A stretch of 49,740 bases of DNA, taken from contig JASGUU010000051.1 of NCBI GenBank assembly GCA_030057555.1, positions 1 through 49,740 of the forward strand. Direction: 5' to 3'. The translations under genes and the position numbers were made by a program. The stretch comes from Bacillota bacterium. Lineage in GTDB: Bacteria > Bacillota > Clostridia > Saccharofermentanales > Fastidiosipilaceae. Position 1 is the first letter of the stretch; each line of letters begins with the position of its first letter. A model generated the notes under the pieces. The model ran no database searches, was not told where the DNA came from, and worked only from the letters and a program-made list of their open reading frames with translations. This document shows positions 17,376-25,349 of this stretch, piece by piece.

Positions 17376-18284
17376 ATGTCTAAAATCGTGCAAAGACAGA
17401 AACTGGGCGGCAGGCTCTTTGACCTCGTCAACTTCGTGATTCTGACTCTGGTCGGTCTCGCCTGCCTCTACCCCATGATCCATGTGATCGCCGGTTCCCT
17501 GAGCCATCCGGAAGATCTGATGCGCCATCGCGGTCTGCTGCTCTGGCCGAAGCGTCTGTTTACAGTCGGCTATGATATCGTCTTCTCCAATCCCAATATC
17601 TGGCTGGGCTATAAAAACACGCTGATCTATGTGGGCGTCGGCACGCTGTCACGGACCTTCATGACCATGCTCTGTGCCTATATTCTGTCCCGGGATGACT
17701 TCATGCCGAAGCGGATCCTGACGCTCTTCATTGTGCTGACGATGTACATCGGCGGCGGCATGATTCCGAACTACCTGCTGATCTACAACCTGAAACTGCT
17801 GAACACGCGCGGAGCCATCATCGTCCCTACCCTGATCAACACCTGGAATGTGATCATCCTGCGCACGGCGTTCCAGCAGAGCCCGAAGTCGCTCGAGGAA
17901 TCTGCCAAACTCGACGGCGGCGGGGATCTGACCATACTGTTTGCCATTCTGGCGCCCACCAACATTGCCGCCCTCGTCGTCGTGATGCTCAGCTCTGCGG
18001 TGGCGGAGTGGAACTCCTGGTTCCCGGCGTCCATCTATCTGCCCCTGCGCAAGGACCTCCATCCGCTGCAGCTCTATCTGCGTGAAGTGCTGATCGAGTA
18101 CAGCTCAAATTCGACGGCAGGTGGTCAGGTACTGGCGGCCGACCTCGGCAGCCTCGGTGCCCTGATTGACGACGTGATCCGCTATGCGACCATTGTGCTG
18201 GCCACCATGCCAATTCTGGTGGTATATCCTTTTGCACAGAAGTATTTTGTTAAAGGCTTTATGCTGGGAGCCGTGAAAGGATAG
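17376..18284 (+). CDS. Carbohydrate ABC transporter permease (YtcP/MalG-like)
   Basis: A 302-residue second membrane subunit of the importer. It has the family start FDLVNFVILTLVGLACLYPMIHVI, the segment MYIGGGMIPNYLLIYNLKLLNT characteristic of YtcP-type permeases, the EAA-like loop EESAKLDGGGDLTILFAILAP, and a C-terminus ending YFVKGFMLGAVKG. The loop has Glu-Glu-Ser in place of Glu-Ala-Ala and GGG in place of GAx, a usual variation in this subfamily. Start ATG 17376 lies 4 bases after the first permease's stop, so the two are co-translated and should form a heterodimer. Confidence 0.93.
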   Translation: MSKIVQRQKLGGRLFDLVNFVILTLVGLACLYPMIHVIAGSLSHPEDLMRHRGLLLWPKRLFTVGYDIVFSNPNIWLGYKNTLIYVGVGTLSRTFMTMLCAYILSRDDFMPKRILTLFIVLTMYIGGGMIPNYLLIYNLKLLNTRGAIIVPTLINTWNVIILRTAFQQSPKSLEESAKLDGGGDLTILFAILAPTNIAALVVVMLSSAVAEWNSWFPASIYLPLRKDLHPLQLYLREVLIEYSSNSTAGGQVLAADLGSLGALIDDVIRYATIVLATMPILVVYPFAQKYFVKGFMLGAVKG

Positions 18285-18290
18285 ACAAAC

Positions 18291-19100
18291 ATGAGAAACA
18301 AACTGGGTTTGAGTTCGGGCTTCTTCCGGGAGCCGAGTCTCGAGAACTGGCGGAGCGCGCTCGATGCGGGCTTCACCGAGGTGGAGCTGGGGATGTCCGC
18401 GGAGGAGGATGTCAGCTCCATGCTGCAGAAATCTGCCGCACGGCTCGCGTTCTTCCGCGACGTGGGTCTCAATGTCAGCTCCGTCCATCTGCCCTTCAGC
18501 GAGGTCTATGACCCCTCGCTGCTGGATGGCGAGGCGAGACGGCAAACGCTGGACCGTTTTCGTGATCTCATCGCCTGGACCGGCGACGCGGGTATCGGCA
18601 TCGCCGTCATCCACGCGAGCTACGAGCCCATTCCCGAAGCGGACCGGGCGGCGCGTCTCGAGGCGGCTGTCGACTCCATCGCGGAGCTCGGCGAGTGGGC
18701 GCGCCGGCAGCGGGTGCGGCTGGCGGTCGAGAACCTGCCGCGCACCTGCCTGGGCAATACGGCAGCAGATATGCTGGCGCTCAGCGGGCGCGGCGAGTAC
18801 GCCTCTATCTGTTTCGACGTCAACCACCTGCTGATCGAGACGCATGCCGAGTTTTATGAACAGATTGCCCCCCATACGATCACGACGCATCTGTCCGACT
18901 ACGACCGCATCAACGAGCGGCACTGGATGCCGGGCGAGGGGACGATCGACTGGGCGGAGCTCTGGCAGCTCTTGCAGGTACATGACTATCAGGGCCGCCT
19001 GATCTTCGAACTGAACGAAACAGCAGCGCCGAGTCTCGATCGGCCCTACACACCGAAGGAGCTGCTCGAGGCTTTCCGGCGCGAGGCGGGCATAGCCTGA
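18291..19100 (+). CDS. Sugar phosphate isomerase/epimerase (TIM barrel)
   Basis: A 269-residue xylose-isomerase-like TIM barrel. Motifs include KLGLSSGFFREPSLENW at the start, GFTEVELGM, NVSSVHLPFSEVYDPS, GIGIAVIHASYEPIPE, VRLAVENLPRTCLGNTA (catalytic Glu), ICFDVNHLLIE, TTHLSDYDRINERHWMPGEGTIDW (metal His and Asp) and LIFELNET. The metal ligand set is intact. It begins 6 bases after the permease stop, with GAAAGGATAG overlapping that stop, so it is the last gene of the importer operon. It probably processes the imported compound. It differs clearly from the isomerase at 13086, so the two likely act on different substrates. Confidence 0.88.
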   Translation: MRNKLGLSSGFFREPSLENWRSALDAGFTEVELGMSAEEDVSSMLQKSAARLAFFRDVGLNVSSVHLPFSEVYDPSLLDGEARRQTLDRFRDLIAWTGDAGIGIAVIHASYEPIPEADRAARLEAAVDSIAELGEWARRQRVRLAVENLPRTCLGNTAADMLALSGRGEYASICFDVNHLLIETHAEFYEQIAPHTITTHLSDYDRINERHWMPGEGTIDWAELWQLLQVHDYQGRLIFELNETAAPSLDRPYTPKELLEAFRREAGIA

Positions 19101-19330
19101 CTCCTGACTCCTGCCTGATGAACTGGGCAGCCCGGTGCATACAGGGGCCATGAGCAGAAAAGCTCCACTCGCACCGGATTTTGTGCAAAAACTCGAGTCA
19201 CACACCGCCGGATGAAGCAGATGGATCATTACATCGAATAACAGGCGAAACACAAGTATGTCTGGCGCTGCGACTGTTACTCGAAAGGGTCAGTCCCGCC
19301 GCGGCCGGAGGGCGACAGTTTATCAGGTGA

Positions 19331-19376
19331 AATCAGAACTGCCGGTTTAGCCGGCGGTTCTGATTTGCCTTTTTTG
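19331..19376 (+). terminator. Intrinsic terminator of the sugar ABC operon
   Basis: AATCAGAACTGCCGG (19331-19345) pairs with CCGGCGGTTCTGATT with one U-G pair around TTTAG, followed by GCCTTTTTT. It is 230 bases downstream of the last gene. The interval 19101-19330 shows no gene with normal codon usage; a frame around 19240-19320 (HKYVWRCDCYSKG) might be a remnant but is too short to call. Confidence 0.82.
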
Positions 19377-19459
19377 TTTGCATATAACGATCGAAGATTA
19401 CGAGACTGCTTTCCCTTTTGATCCGATTATCGTCCGATGTCCTCTTTTAAGGTGCGTAC

Positions 19460-19508
19460 CAGGAATGTCGGGAAGCGGGTAAACCTGCCAGGAAGATGGC
19501 TGGCAAGG
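19460..19508 (-). repeat. Bipartite dispersed motif, copy B
   Basis: Read on the minus strand, CCTTGCCAGCC (19508-19498) is followed after 17 bases by the block with GCTTCCCGACATTC (within 19480-19460). The order and spacing match copy A at 368-416 exactly. It abuts the hairpin at 19508-19537 and the 70-bp repeat pair. Confidence 0.65.
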
Positions 19509-19537
19509 ACACTGACGCCGTGCAACGGCGCAGTGTC
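19508..19537. repeat. GC-rich hairpin next to the 70-bp repeats
   Basis: GACACTG-A-CGCCG pairs with CGGCG-CAGTGTC around TGCAA: a 12-bp stem with one bulged A. It joins the bipartite motif to the 70-bp repeat pair. Function unknown. Confidence 0.7.
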
Positions 19538-19540
19538 AAA

Positions 19541-19655
19541 ATAGTGTGTCAGGAAAAGGCGACACAACTCGGAAAGTTGGCCATGACAGCCCGGAAAAGG
19601 ACAAAAAACCGAGTTATGTCAGGAAAAGGTGACATAACTCGAAAAGTTGGCACGC
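19541..19655. repeat. 70-bp hairpin repeat, two copies (first locus)
   Basis: Two units are offset by 70 bases (GTCAGGAAAAGG at 19548 and 19618). The second has a perfect 12-bp stem, CGAGTTATGTCA (19610-19621) with TGACATAACTCG (19630-19641), and an eight-base loop GGAAAAGG. The first has a GTGTC/GACAC stem with the same loop. Both stems are followed by AAGTTGGC or AAGTTGGCC. The same family with the same spacing occurs at 27541-27650. It lies in the gap between the sugar operon and metQ. Confidence 0.85.
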
Positions 19656-19740
19656 CGAATAGATTAGAGGTGCTGGAATCTCACATCTATTCCCTCAGAA
19701 CAACATCCTGCGCAGCAGGCTCAAGCCATCAAGTGCAAAC

Positions 19741-19765
19741 GGGCCCGGCTTTGGCTGCCGGGCCC
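19741..19765 (-). terminator. Terminator-like hairpin after metQ
   Basis: GGGCCCGGC (19741-19749) pairs perfectly with GCCGGGCCC (19757-19765). On the minus strand it comes about 45 bases after the metQ stop and is followed by GTTTGC. Suggested end of the metNIQ transcript. Confidence 0.65.
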
Positions 19766-19808
19766 GCCGTATTGGGATTTCAGGCTGCTTTGTTCGCGGC
19801 CGCCCGCC

Positions 19809-20693
19809 TCAGAAGACCGGCACCACGGCGCCCGGGAAGGTCTCGTTGATGAAGTCGCGGATGGCGTCGGAGGTCAGGACCTCGATCAGGGCGGCGATCT
19901 CCGGGCGGCTGTCGTCACCTTTGCGGATGGCGAGCACATTGCCGTAGGTTTCGGCAGCCTCGGACTTGGCGTCCTCCGACACCAGGCCCAGATCCGCCGA
20001 CAGGCCGGCCGTCAGGGCGTAGTTGCCGTTGATGACCGCGATGTCGAGGTCCGGCAGCATCTGCGTGATCTGCTCCGCCGCCAGTTCGATGACCTCGAGC
20101 TCCAGCGGGTTCTCGGTGATGTCGAGCTTCGTCGCCTCGAGCCCCGAGCCCTCGCGCAGCGTCAGCAGGCCGTTCGCCTGCAGCAGCTGCAGCGCCCGGG
20201 CCTCGTTGGTCGTATCGTTCGGCACGCCGACCTTGGCTCCAGGGGCGAGCTTGTCGAGCGCCTTTGTGTTGCCGGCATAGACCGTCAGCGGCTCGAAGTG
20301 AATCTTTACGATGCCGACGAGGTCTGAGCCGTTCTTCTGGTTGTAGTCATCGAGGTAGGGCTGATGCTGGAAGAAGTTGGCGTCGAGATCCTTCGAGACC
20401 AGCGCCGCATTCGGCTGAATGTAGTCGGTGAACTCGATGATCTCGAGCTCGTAGCCCTTGTCGGCCAGCAGCGGTTCGGCGGCTTCCAGGATCCGGGCGT
20501 GCGGGACGGGCGTCGCGCCGACGCGGATGACGGTTTTGTCGCCGTCCGTTCTGGGTGCGGCCGTGGTCTCGGCCGGGGCCTCCGTAGTGGTCGGCGGGGC
20601 GGTCGTGGTCGCCGCGGTGCCCTGGCAGCCCGCGAGCAGGAGCGCGAGGGAGCAGGTGAGGGCGAGCAGGGTGCGGTGGAATTTTGCGTTCAT
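19809..20693 (-). CDS. metQ: Methionine-type ABC transporter substrate-binding lipoprotein MetQ
   Basis: A 294-residue NlpA/MetQ lipoprotein that binds methionine outside the membrane. ATG 20693 is chosen over an upstream ATG because TGGAGGATT is correctly placed. The signal peptide ends in LLLAGC with Cys23, followed by a Thr/Pro/Ala-rich linker. Family marks are VIRVGATPVPHARILE, YIQPNAALVSKDLDANFFQHQPYLDDYN (the classic FQHxPYLD segment), VGVPNDTTNEARALQLLQ and DIAVINGNYAL. It is the last gene of the metN-metI-metQ order, 17 bases after metI. D/L-methionine is the expected ligand; short peptides are possible in some homologues. Confidence 0.93.
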   Translation of the reverse strand: MNAKFHRTLLALTCSLALLLAGCQGTAATTTAPPTTTEAPAETTAAPRTDGDKTVIRVGATPVPHARILEAAEPLLADKGYELEIIEFTDYIQPNAALVSKDLDANFFQHQPYLDDYNQKNGSDLVGIVKIHFEPLTVYAGNTKALDKLAPGAKVGVPNDTTNEARALQLLQANGLLTLREGSGLEATKLDITENPLELEVIELAAEQITQMLPDLDIAVINGNYALTAGLSADLGLVSEDAKSEAAETYGNVLAIRKGDDSRPEIAALIEVLTSDAIRDFINETFPGAVVPVF

Positions 20694-20710
20694 ATGAATC
20701 CTCCAGGTAT

Positions 20711-21423
20711 TCATAGCCGGCGCTTGTCGACACGCCTGGCCAGTTGTGAGCCGAGAGACTGAATGACCTGTACCAGAATCACCAGGATGGCGATGGTCCA
20801 GAGCATCACATCCGCCTGGTAGCGATGGTAGCCGTAGCGGATGGCGATATCGCCTAAACCCCCGCCGCCGACCGCCCCGGCCATCGCCGAGTAGCCGATC
20901 AGGGTGATGAGGGTCAGGGCGACGCCCATGATCAGCGAGGGGACGGACTCGGGCAGGATGACGCGTGTCACCAGCTGCCAGCGGGTCGATCCCATCGCTG
21001 TGGCGGCCTCCATGATACCTGCGGGAATTTCGCGGATGGACTGTTCGACGAGCCTCGCGACAAAGGGAATCGCGCCGACCGTCAGGGGAACGATCGTCGC
21101 CCGCACCCCGAGTCTGGTGCCCACGACGAACTGCGTGAAGGGGAGGAGGGCAATGAGCAGAATGATGAAGGGAATCGAGCGGCCCACATTGACGATGAAG
21201 CCCAGAAACGCACGCAAAGCCCGCACCGTCGCCCGCCCCGCCCCGGGCACGGACGCGTCCGCATCCGTGTGCAGGTACTGTTCGGTCAGGACGAGGCCGA
21301 CGCCGACGGGCAGCCCCAGAACATAGGCGAAGGCGGTGCTGATAAAGACCATGCGCAGCGTGTCCAGCGTCCCGTCAAAGAGCAGGCGGCCGTAGGCCGT
21401 GAAGAAGCGTGTCAGGTAATCGA

Positions 21424-21427
<4 letters not shown>
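20711..21427 (-). CDS. metI: Methionine ABC transporter permease MetI
   Basis: A 238-residue membrane subunit with five predicted spans. MetI marks are [22 protein letters not shown] at the first span, [16 protein letters not shown], the docking loop [22 protein letters not shown] and [25 protein letters not shown] near the end. Between TM1 and TM2 it has a slightly long loop ([16 protein letters not shown]). Its ATG (21427) overlaps the metN stop in an ATGA, so the two are translationally coupled. Expected to form a dimer with two MetN subunits. Confidence 0.93.
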
Positions 21428-22179
<752 letters not shown>

Positions 22180-22185
22180 GATAAG

Positions 22186-22279
22186 GACTCCCGAAGACTG
22201 CTGTGGTAGTGGTGCAGTCCGGCCCCTGCCGCTCGCGCTGCCTACAGCTCGGACAGGGCGTAGCCGGCGCGGGGACTGC
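22186..22279 (-). promoter_or_regulatory. Possible switching leader of metNIQ
   Basis: On the minus strand, GCAGTCC (22279-22273), GGACTGC (22220-22214) and GCAGTC (22201-22196) occur in order. The middle copy can pair with either of the other two, so two mutually exclusive hairpins are possible. The last one lies just before the metN ribosome site (GGGAG, about 22193-22189). It does not match the SAM-I or other methionine riboswitch patterns I know. Role inferred only. Confidence 0.35.
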
Positions 22280-22294
22280 GAATGCTGCCAGGCA

Positions 22295-22426
22295 TCACAT
22301 TCGCCCGTCGTAGAGGGAGTGCACGAGACAGCGGCGGCGATGTGACGGACACAGGTACGGCGCAGCCTGCAGCCGCTGGCGGATGGTTCTGCGGAATGTC
22401 AGATCACCTTCTGTTCTGTGCGTCAT
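22295..22426 (-). CDS. 43-residue Arg-rich small ORF upstream of metN
   Basis: ATG 22426 is preceded by AAAGGAGG with six-base spacing, among the best ribosome sites in the window, and by a well-formed promoter at 22486-22458. The frame encodes 43 residues rich in Arg (RRTIRQRLQ, SHRRRCL) with two Cys and ends 115 bases before metN. It could be a leader peptide that couples translation to metNIQ expression, or a small protein in its own right. It contains Met only at its first and last positions, so a simple methionine-codon attenuator is unlikely. No family recognised. Confidence 0.5.
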   Translation of the reverse strand: MTHRTEGDLTFRRTIRQRLQAAPYLCPSHRRRCLVHSLYDGRM

Positions 22427-22457
22427 GGCCAGCCTCCTTTCGCGCAATTTAGCTGAC

Positions 22458-22486
22458 AGAATAGGCGATAATGCAAAGATCTGCAA
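22458..22486 (-). promoter_or_regulatory. Putative promoter for the metNIQ leader
   Basis: On the minus strand TTGCAG (22486-22481) and TATTCT (22463-22458) are separated by exactly 17 bases. It points toward the small ORF and metN. The region 22487-22824 upstream is AT-rich, with no gene seen; it also holds the promoter region of the opposite zinc-ribbon gene (possible -10 TACACT at 22782-22787). Confidence 0.6.
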
Positions 22487-22824
22487 GTACAGCCGCGTTT
22501 GGGCGATCTGCAAGCGCAGGGCGGTATTGCGCCGGCTGCGCGGGATCCATGGGTCTGCCGGCGGGAGTCAGAGTGTGCATAATTTACGCTTAACTCGGAT
22601 TGTTGAGCAGTTTCAGCAACTGAGATGCGTATAAATTCACTTTTGCGAATAAAATCGCCGAAATATGCATGCTGGCGCATTTTTATGCAGCGGTATTGCG
22701 CCCGGCGTAACTTTTGCACATGCGGAATGACGTATCGACTTTCGTGTCATATCTACCTCTTCGTTTTTGGCCGGCTTGCGCTACACTAGTGCCAGTCAAA
22801 AATGTGAAGGGAGGATCTCGGGAT

Positions 22825-23490
22825 ATGGGACGACGTGATATCAGCCGCCAGTGCTGTTACTGCGCGAGCCCCATGCAGGAGCATGACAGCTTCTGTCCGG
22901 AATGCGGACGGCTGCAGACTGTTATTCCGCTTTCGCAGACTGTTGATGCGGCCGGGCCGGAGCCGGAAGCCGATAGTCCGATCCGCCCTGCCCCGCCGCT
23001 ACAGACACCGGTAGAGCCCGATCCGCAGTGGTTTGTGGATCTCTCGAACGCTCCTCTCGCGCCGCTGGACTATAAATTTCCGGAGCCTCCGGATGAGGAT
23101 CCGACGCTCGCGGATCCGCTGGCCGAAACGAAACGTTTTGAGGTGCCGAAGCCGGAGCAGGCCGCCGCGCCGGCTCCGCCGGAAGAACTGCCGCATCTGG
23201 CCTATCCCGGCCGTCTCTATGCGAACGCTGCGCCGGAGGGCGGCGCCGCGGCCCGCGCTGTGCCGGCGGCGGAGAGGGAGCTGCCCGGGGATGTCCCGGA
23301 ACCCTGGCGGCAGACGAAGCTCATCGTCGGCCTCGCGCTCGCCCTGCTCAGTCTGGTCCTGCTCGTGCTGGCAGGCATCATGATCTACCGTGCCATGGTG
23401 AAGTTTCCGGCGCCGGCGGCAGCGGCGCCCGGCCGACAGCAGCTGCTGCGGGTAACGGAGAGCATGCCGCAGCGGGGTATTTCATCATGA
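22825..23490 (+). CDS. Zinc-ribbon single-TM protein (cassette 1, first gene)
   Basis: A 221-residue protein. ATG 22825 is set by AGGGAGG ten bases upstream. Residues 10-27 form a zinc ribbon (Cys10-x2-Cys13 and Cys24-x2-Cys27, CPECGR). A long Pro/Glu-rich linker follows (about 35-150), then one TM at about 173-196 (LIVGLALALLSLVLLVLAGIM) and a short tail. The ribbon should face the cytoplasm. The next gene overlaps by ATGA and encodes a four-TM protein. The same two-gene arrangement recurs at 41830-43228. Function unknown; ribbon-tethered membrane proteins of this kind are common and uncharacterised in Clostridia. Confidence 0.82.
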   Translation: MGRRDISRQCCYCASPMQEHDSFCPECGRLQTVIPLSQTVDAAGPEPEADSPIRPAPPLQTPVEPDPQWFVDLSNAPLAPLDYKFPEPPDEDPTLADPLAETKRFEVPKPEQAAAPAPPEELPHLAYPGRLYANAAPEGGAAARAVPAAERELPGDVPEPWRQTKLIVGLALALLSLVLLVLAGIMIYRAMVKFPAPAAAAPGRQQLLRVTESMPQRGISS

Positions 23491-24431
23491 GGGCGCAGAC
23501 GGAGATGTCGCCGGTGTTTCGCGAGGTCCGTCGCCGGCCGCAGGAGGAAACGAATGCCGGCCTCACGGCACTCAGCGTTCTGCTCGCCATCGTTCTCACC
23601 GGCCTGCTGGTGCTGGTCGGCCAGGTCGCTGCGATCCGCAGTGGCCTCGCCACGGAGAGGATCGCTGAGACGGTGCTGGGGACGGATCCGGGCCGCCTGA
23701 CCTTTACCGACCGCAGCGGCGTGAGCGGGACGGTCTACCAGCTGGGCTTTGCCTATCTGCCGCCCATCGTCCGGGAAGAAACCGGCCTGACGGAGGCCCA
23801 TATGCCTGCGGTGTTCGAGCAGGCGGGAACCCTGCGCAGCATCGCGGTGCTGGCGGGCCGCTCGGCGGACTGGCTGCTCGACGGCGAGGGAGAGCGCCAC
23901 GTTTACGAGAGCGAAGTGCGCAGTCTCTTCGACAATCTTACGGCTGCGATCGAGACGGTTTCGGGCACCCGGCTCTCGGAGGAGGCCCGGCAGCAGATGG
24001 ATGCCTGGTACCGCGCCCAGAAGACGGGCGATCTCGATCTGCAGGACGTGCTGCACGCCGTCCCGCTCCTGCAGACGCTGCGGCCCTGGTTGTCGCCCGA
24101 GTTCCTGCTGGCCGCGGTGCTGCTCGTTCTCGTCGTTGCGATCTGGCTTGTTCTGCTGGCGGGCGGCCGCTTCTCGCGCTGGCCGCTGTATGCGGGGCTC
24201 GGGGCGGTCTTTGCAGGCGTGATATCACTCAGCCTGGCCTTTATTGTTCCCGCTCTGATCGGGCGCCTGCTGCGTTTTGAGAGCGAGATGGCCGCGTTGC
24301 GAACGGTAAGTGAAAAGATTCTGGGCGGACTGCGTTCGGCCCAGCTGCGCTATGCCCTGCTGATCGGGGGGCTCGGGGTGCTGCTGATTCTGGTGCAGGC
24401 CGTGGCCGCCCGGCTGCGCCGCCCGCGCTAG
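23487..24431 (+). CDS. Four-TM protein with large extracytoplasmic domain (cassette 1, second gene)
   Basis: A 314-residue membrane protein. TM1 lies at about 27-48, then an outside domain of roughly 150 residues, then TM2-TM4 in the C-terminal 110 residues. The ATG at 23487 overlaps the zinc-ribbon gene's stop. It is homologous to the protein at 42257-43228. Shared residues include YQL, PP-V--ETGL-EAHMP-VF-QA-T in the outside domain, F-NLT-AIET, L-EEAR-QM and LSPE before TM2. Family not recognised. The paired conservation implies the two proteins of each cassette form a complex. The C-terminus overlaps the opposite-strand isomerase gene by 4 bases. Confidence 0.82.
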   Translation: MRAQTEMSPVFREVRRRPQEETNAGLTALSVLLAIVLTGLLVLVGQVAAIRSGLATERIAETVLGTDPGRLTFTDRSGVSGTVYQLGFAYLPPIVREETGLTEAHMPAVFEQAGTLRSIAVLAGRSADWLLDGEGERHVYESEVRSLFDNLTAAIETVSGTRLSEEARQQMDAWYRAQKTGDLDLQDVLHAVPLLQTLRPWLSPEFLLAAVLLVLVVAIWLVLLAGGRFSRWPLYAGLGAVFAGVISLSLAFIVPALIGRLLRFESEMAALRTVSEKILGGLRSAQLRYALLIGGLGVLLILVQAVAARLRRPR

Positions 24432-25198
24432 ACGGCGGTCAGTCCGCGCAGGAGGCTCAGGGCCGCAACGCCGCGTTCGGCGATCGGACGCTCGTCGGAG
24501 GCCTCGATGCTGATGCTGTCGTCATAGCCGCTGCGTTTGAGAGCCGTGATGAAGGCGGCGTAGTCGTCAGGATCTTCGGCTTTCGGAAAGTGGCGTTCGC
24601 CGGAGGCGATGTGGGCGTGGACGATGGGCGCCTCGAGTTCGGGCAGTACACTGAAGGGTTCCGACATCTGTCCCATGTGAAAGGCGTCCACGGTCAGGCC
24701 GAAGGCGGGGCTGTCGACGGCCCGCACGAAGGCGGCGGCTTCAGCCTGGGAAGTGAGAATGTTGGATTCGGCGGCGCGCAGGGCTTCGAGTCCTATCAGG
24801 AGACCGTGGCGCGCGGCGAGGGGGGCGAGCTCGCGGGCAAAGGCCGTGAGCTGGGCGAGGCCGGTCGCGAGGTCCGTCCCCTCGGGGCGGTTGCGGGCAC
24901 CGCCGGAGCCGAAGACGATTTTCCGGGTGCCGGCGCGGGCGGCGCGGGCGAAGGCGGCGTCGAGCCAGTCGAGTGCGGCCCCGTGGTCGGCCGCGGGGCC
25001 TGTCAGGCGGAAGTGGCCGGGCAGCATGATGTTCATGACGAGAGCGGGAAGGCCCGCCTGGCGGGCGGCGTCGAGCCAGTCGGCCCAGTCGGACGCGCTC
25101 AGGGCGCCGACATGGGCGAGGGCAGGCTCGAAGTAGTCGAAGCCGAGCCGGGCATACTCGGCAGCCTCGGTGACGGGACAGCACACGCCGATGATCAT
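24428..25198 (-). CDS. Sugar phosphate isomerase/epimerase (TIM barrel)
   Basis: A 256-residue xylose-isomerase-like TIM barrel with an excellent ribosome site (GAGGAGG). Visible motifs: GVCCPVTEAAEYARLGFDYFEPALAHV, KIVFGSGGARNRPEG (a common GSGxxRxxPEG motif of this family), GLLIGLEALRAAESN (metal Glu), FGLTVDAFHMGQM, PIVHAHIASGERHFP and SISIEASDER. The RNRPEG motif groups it with myo-inositol or ketose-type epimerases, but the substrate is not determined. It stands alone, convergent with cassette 1 and overlapping it by 4 bases, and upstream of the ABC-2 exporter genes on the same strand. Confidence 0.85.
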   Translation of the reverse strand: MIIGVCCPVTEAAEYARLGFDYFEPALAHVGALSASDWADWLDAARQAGLPALVMNIMLPGHFRLTGPAADHGAALDWLDAAFARAARAGTRKIVFGSGGARNRPEGTDLATGLAQLTAFARELAPLAARHGLLIGLEALRAAESNILTSQAEAAAFVRAVDSPAFGLTVDAFHMGQMSEPFSVLPELEAPIVHAHIASGERHFPKAEDPDDYAAFITALKRSGYDDSISIEASDERPIAERGVAALSLLRGLTAV

Positions 25199-25330
25199 GG
25201 GTTGACCTCCTCAGTGGTAAGCGGTTGTGTCTGTTTGACCCCATTCTAGCAGGCGGCGGCGGTAGTGGCGTACCGCCGTGAGCAGCAACCCGGCTGTCGG
25301 GCCCTGGCTGCGGTGGAAACGGGCCGGCCT

Positions 25331-25346
25331 GCCGGGCTTGCCCGGC
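25331..25346 (-). terminator. Hairpin after the ABC-2 permease gene
   Basis: GCCGGGC-TT-GCCCGGC, a perfect 7-bp stem, lies 4 bases beyond the permease stop on the minus strand. It has no T-run, so its strength as a terminator is doubtful. Confidence 0.4.
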
Positions 25347-25349
25347 TCA

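Noticed and set aside
19230-19320. Short frame with HKYVWRCDCYSKG
   Set aside because: Too short, lacks a start and a partner motif; could be a gene relic but not supportable.
22180-22294. SAM or cobalamin riboswitch before metN
   Set aside because: The conserved core sequences of these riboswitches were not found; only generic alternative stems are visible.
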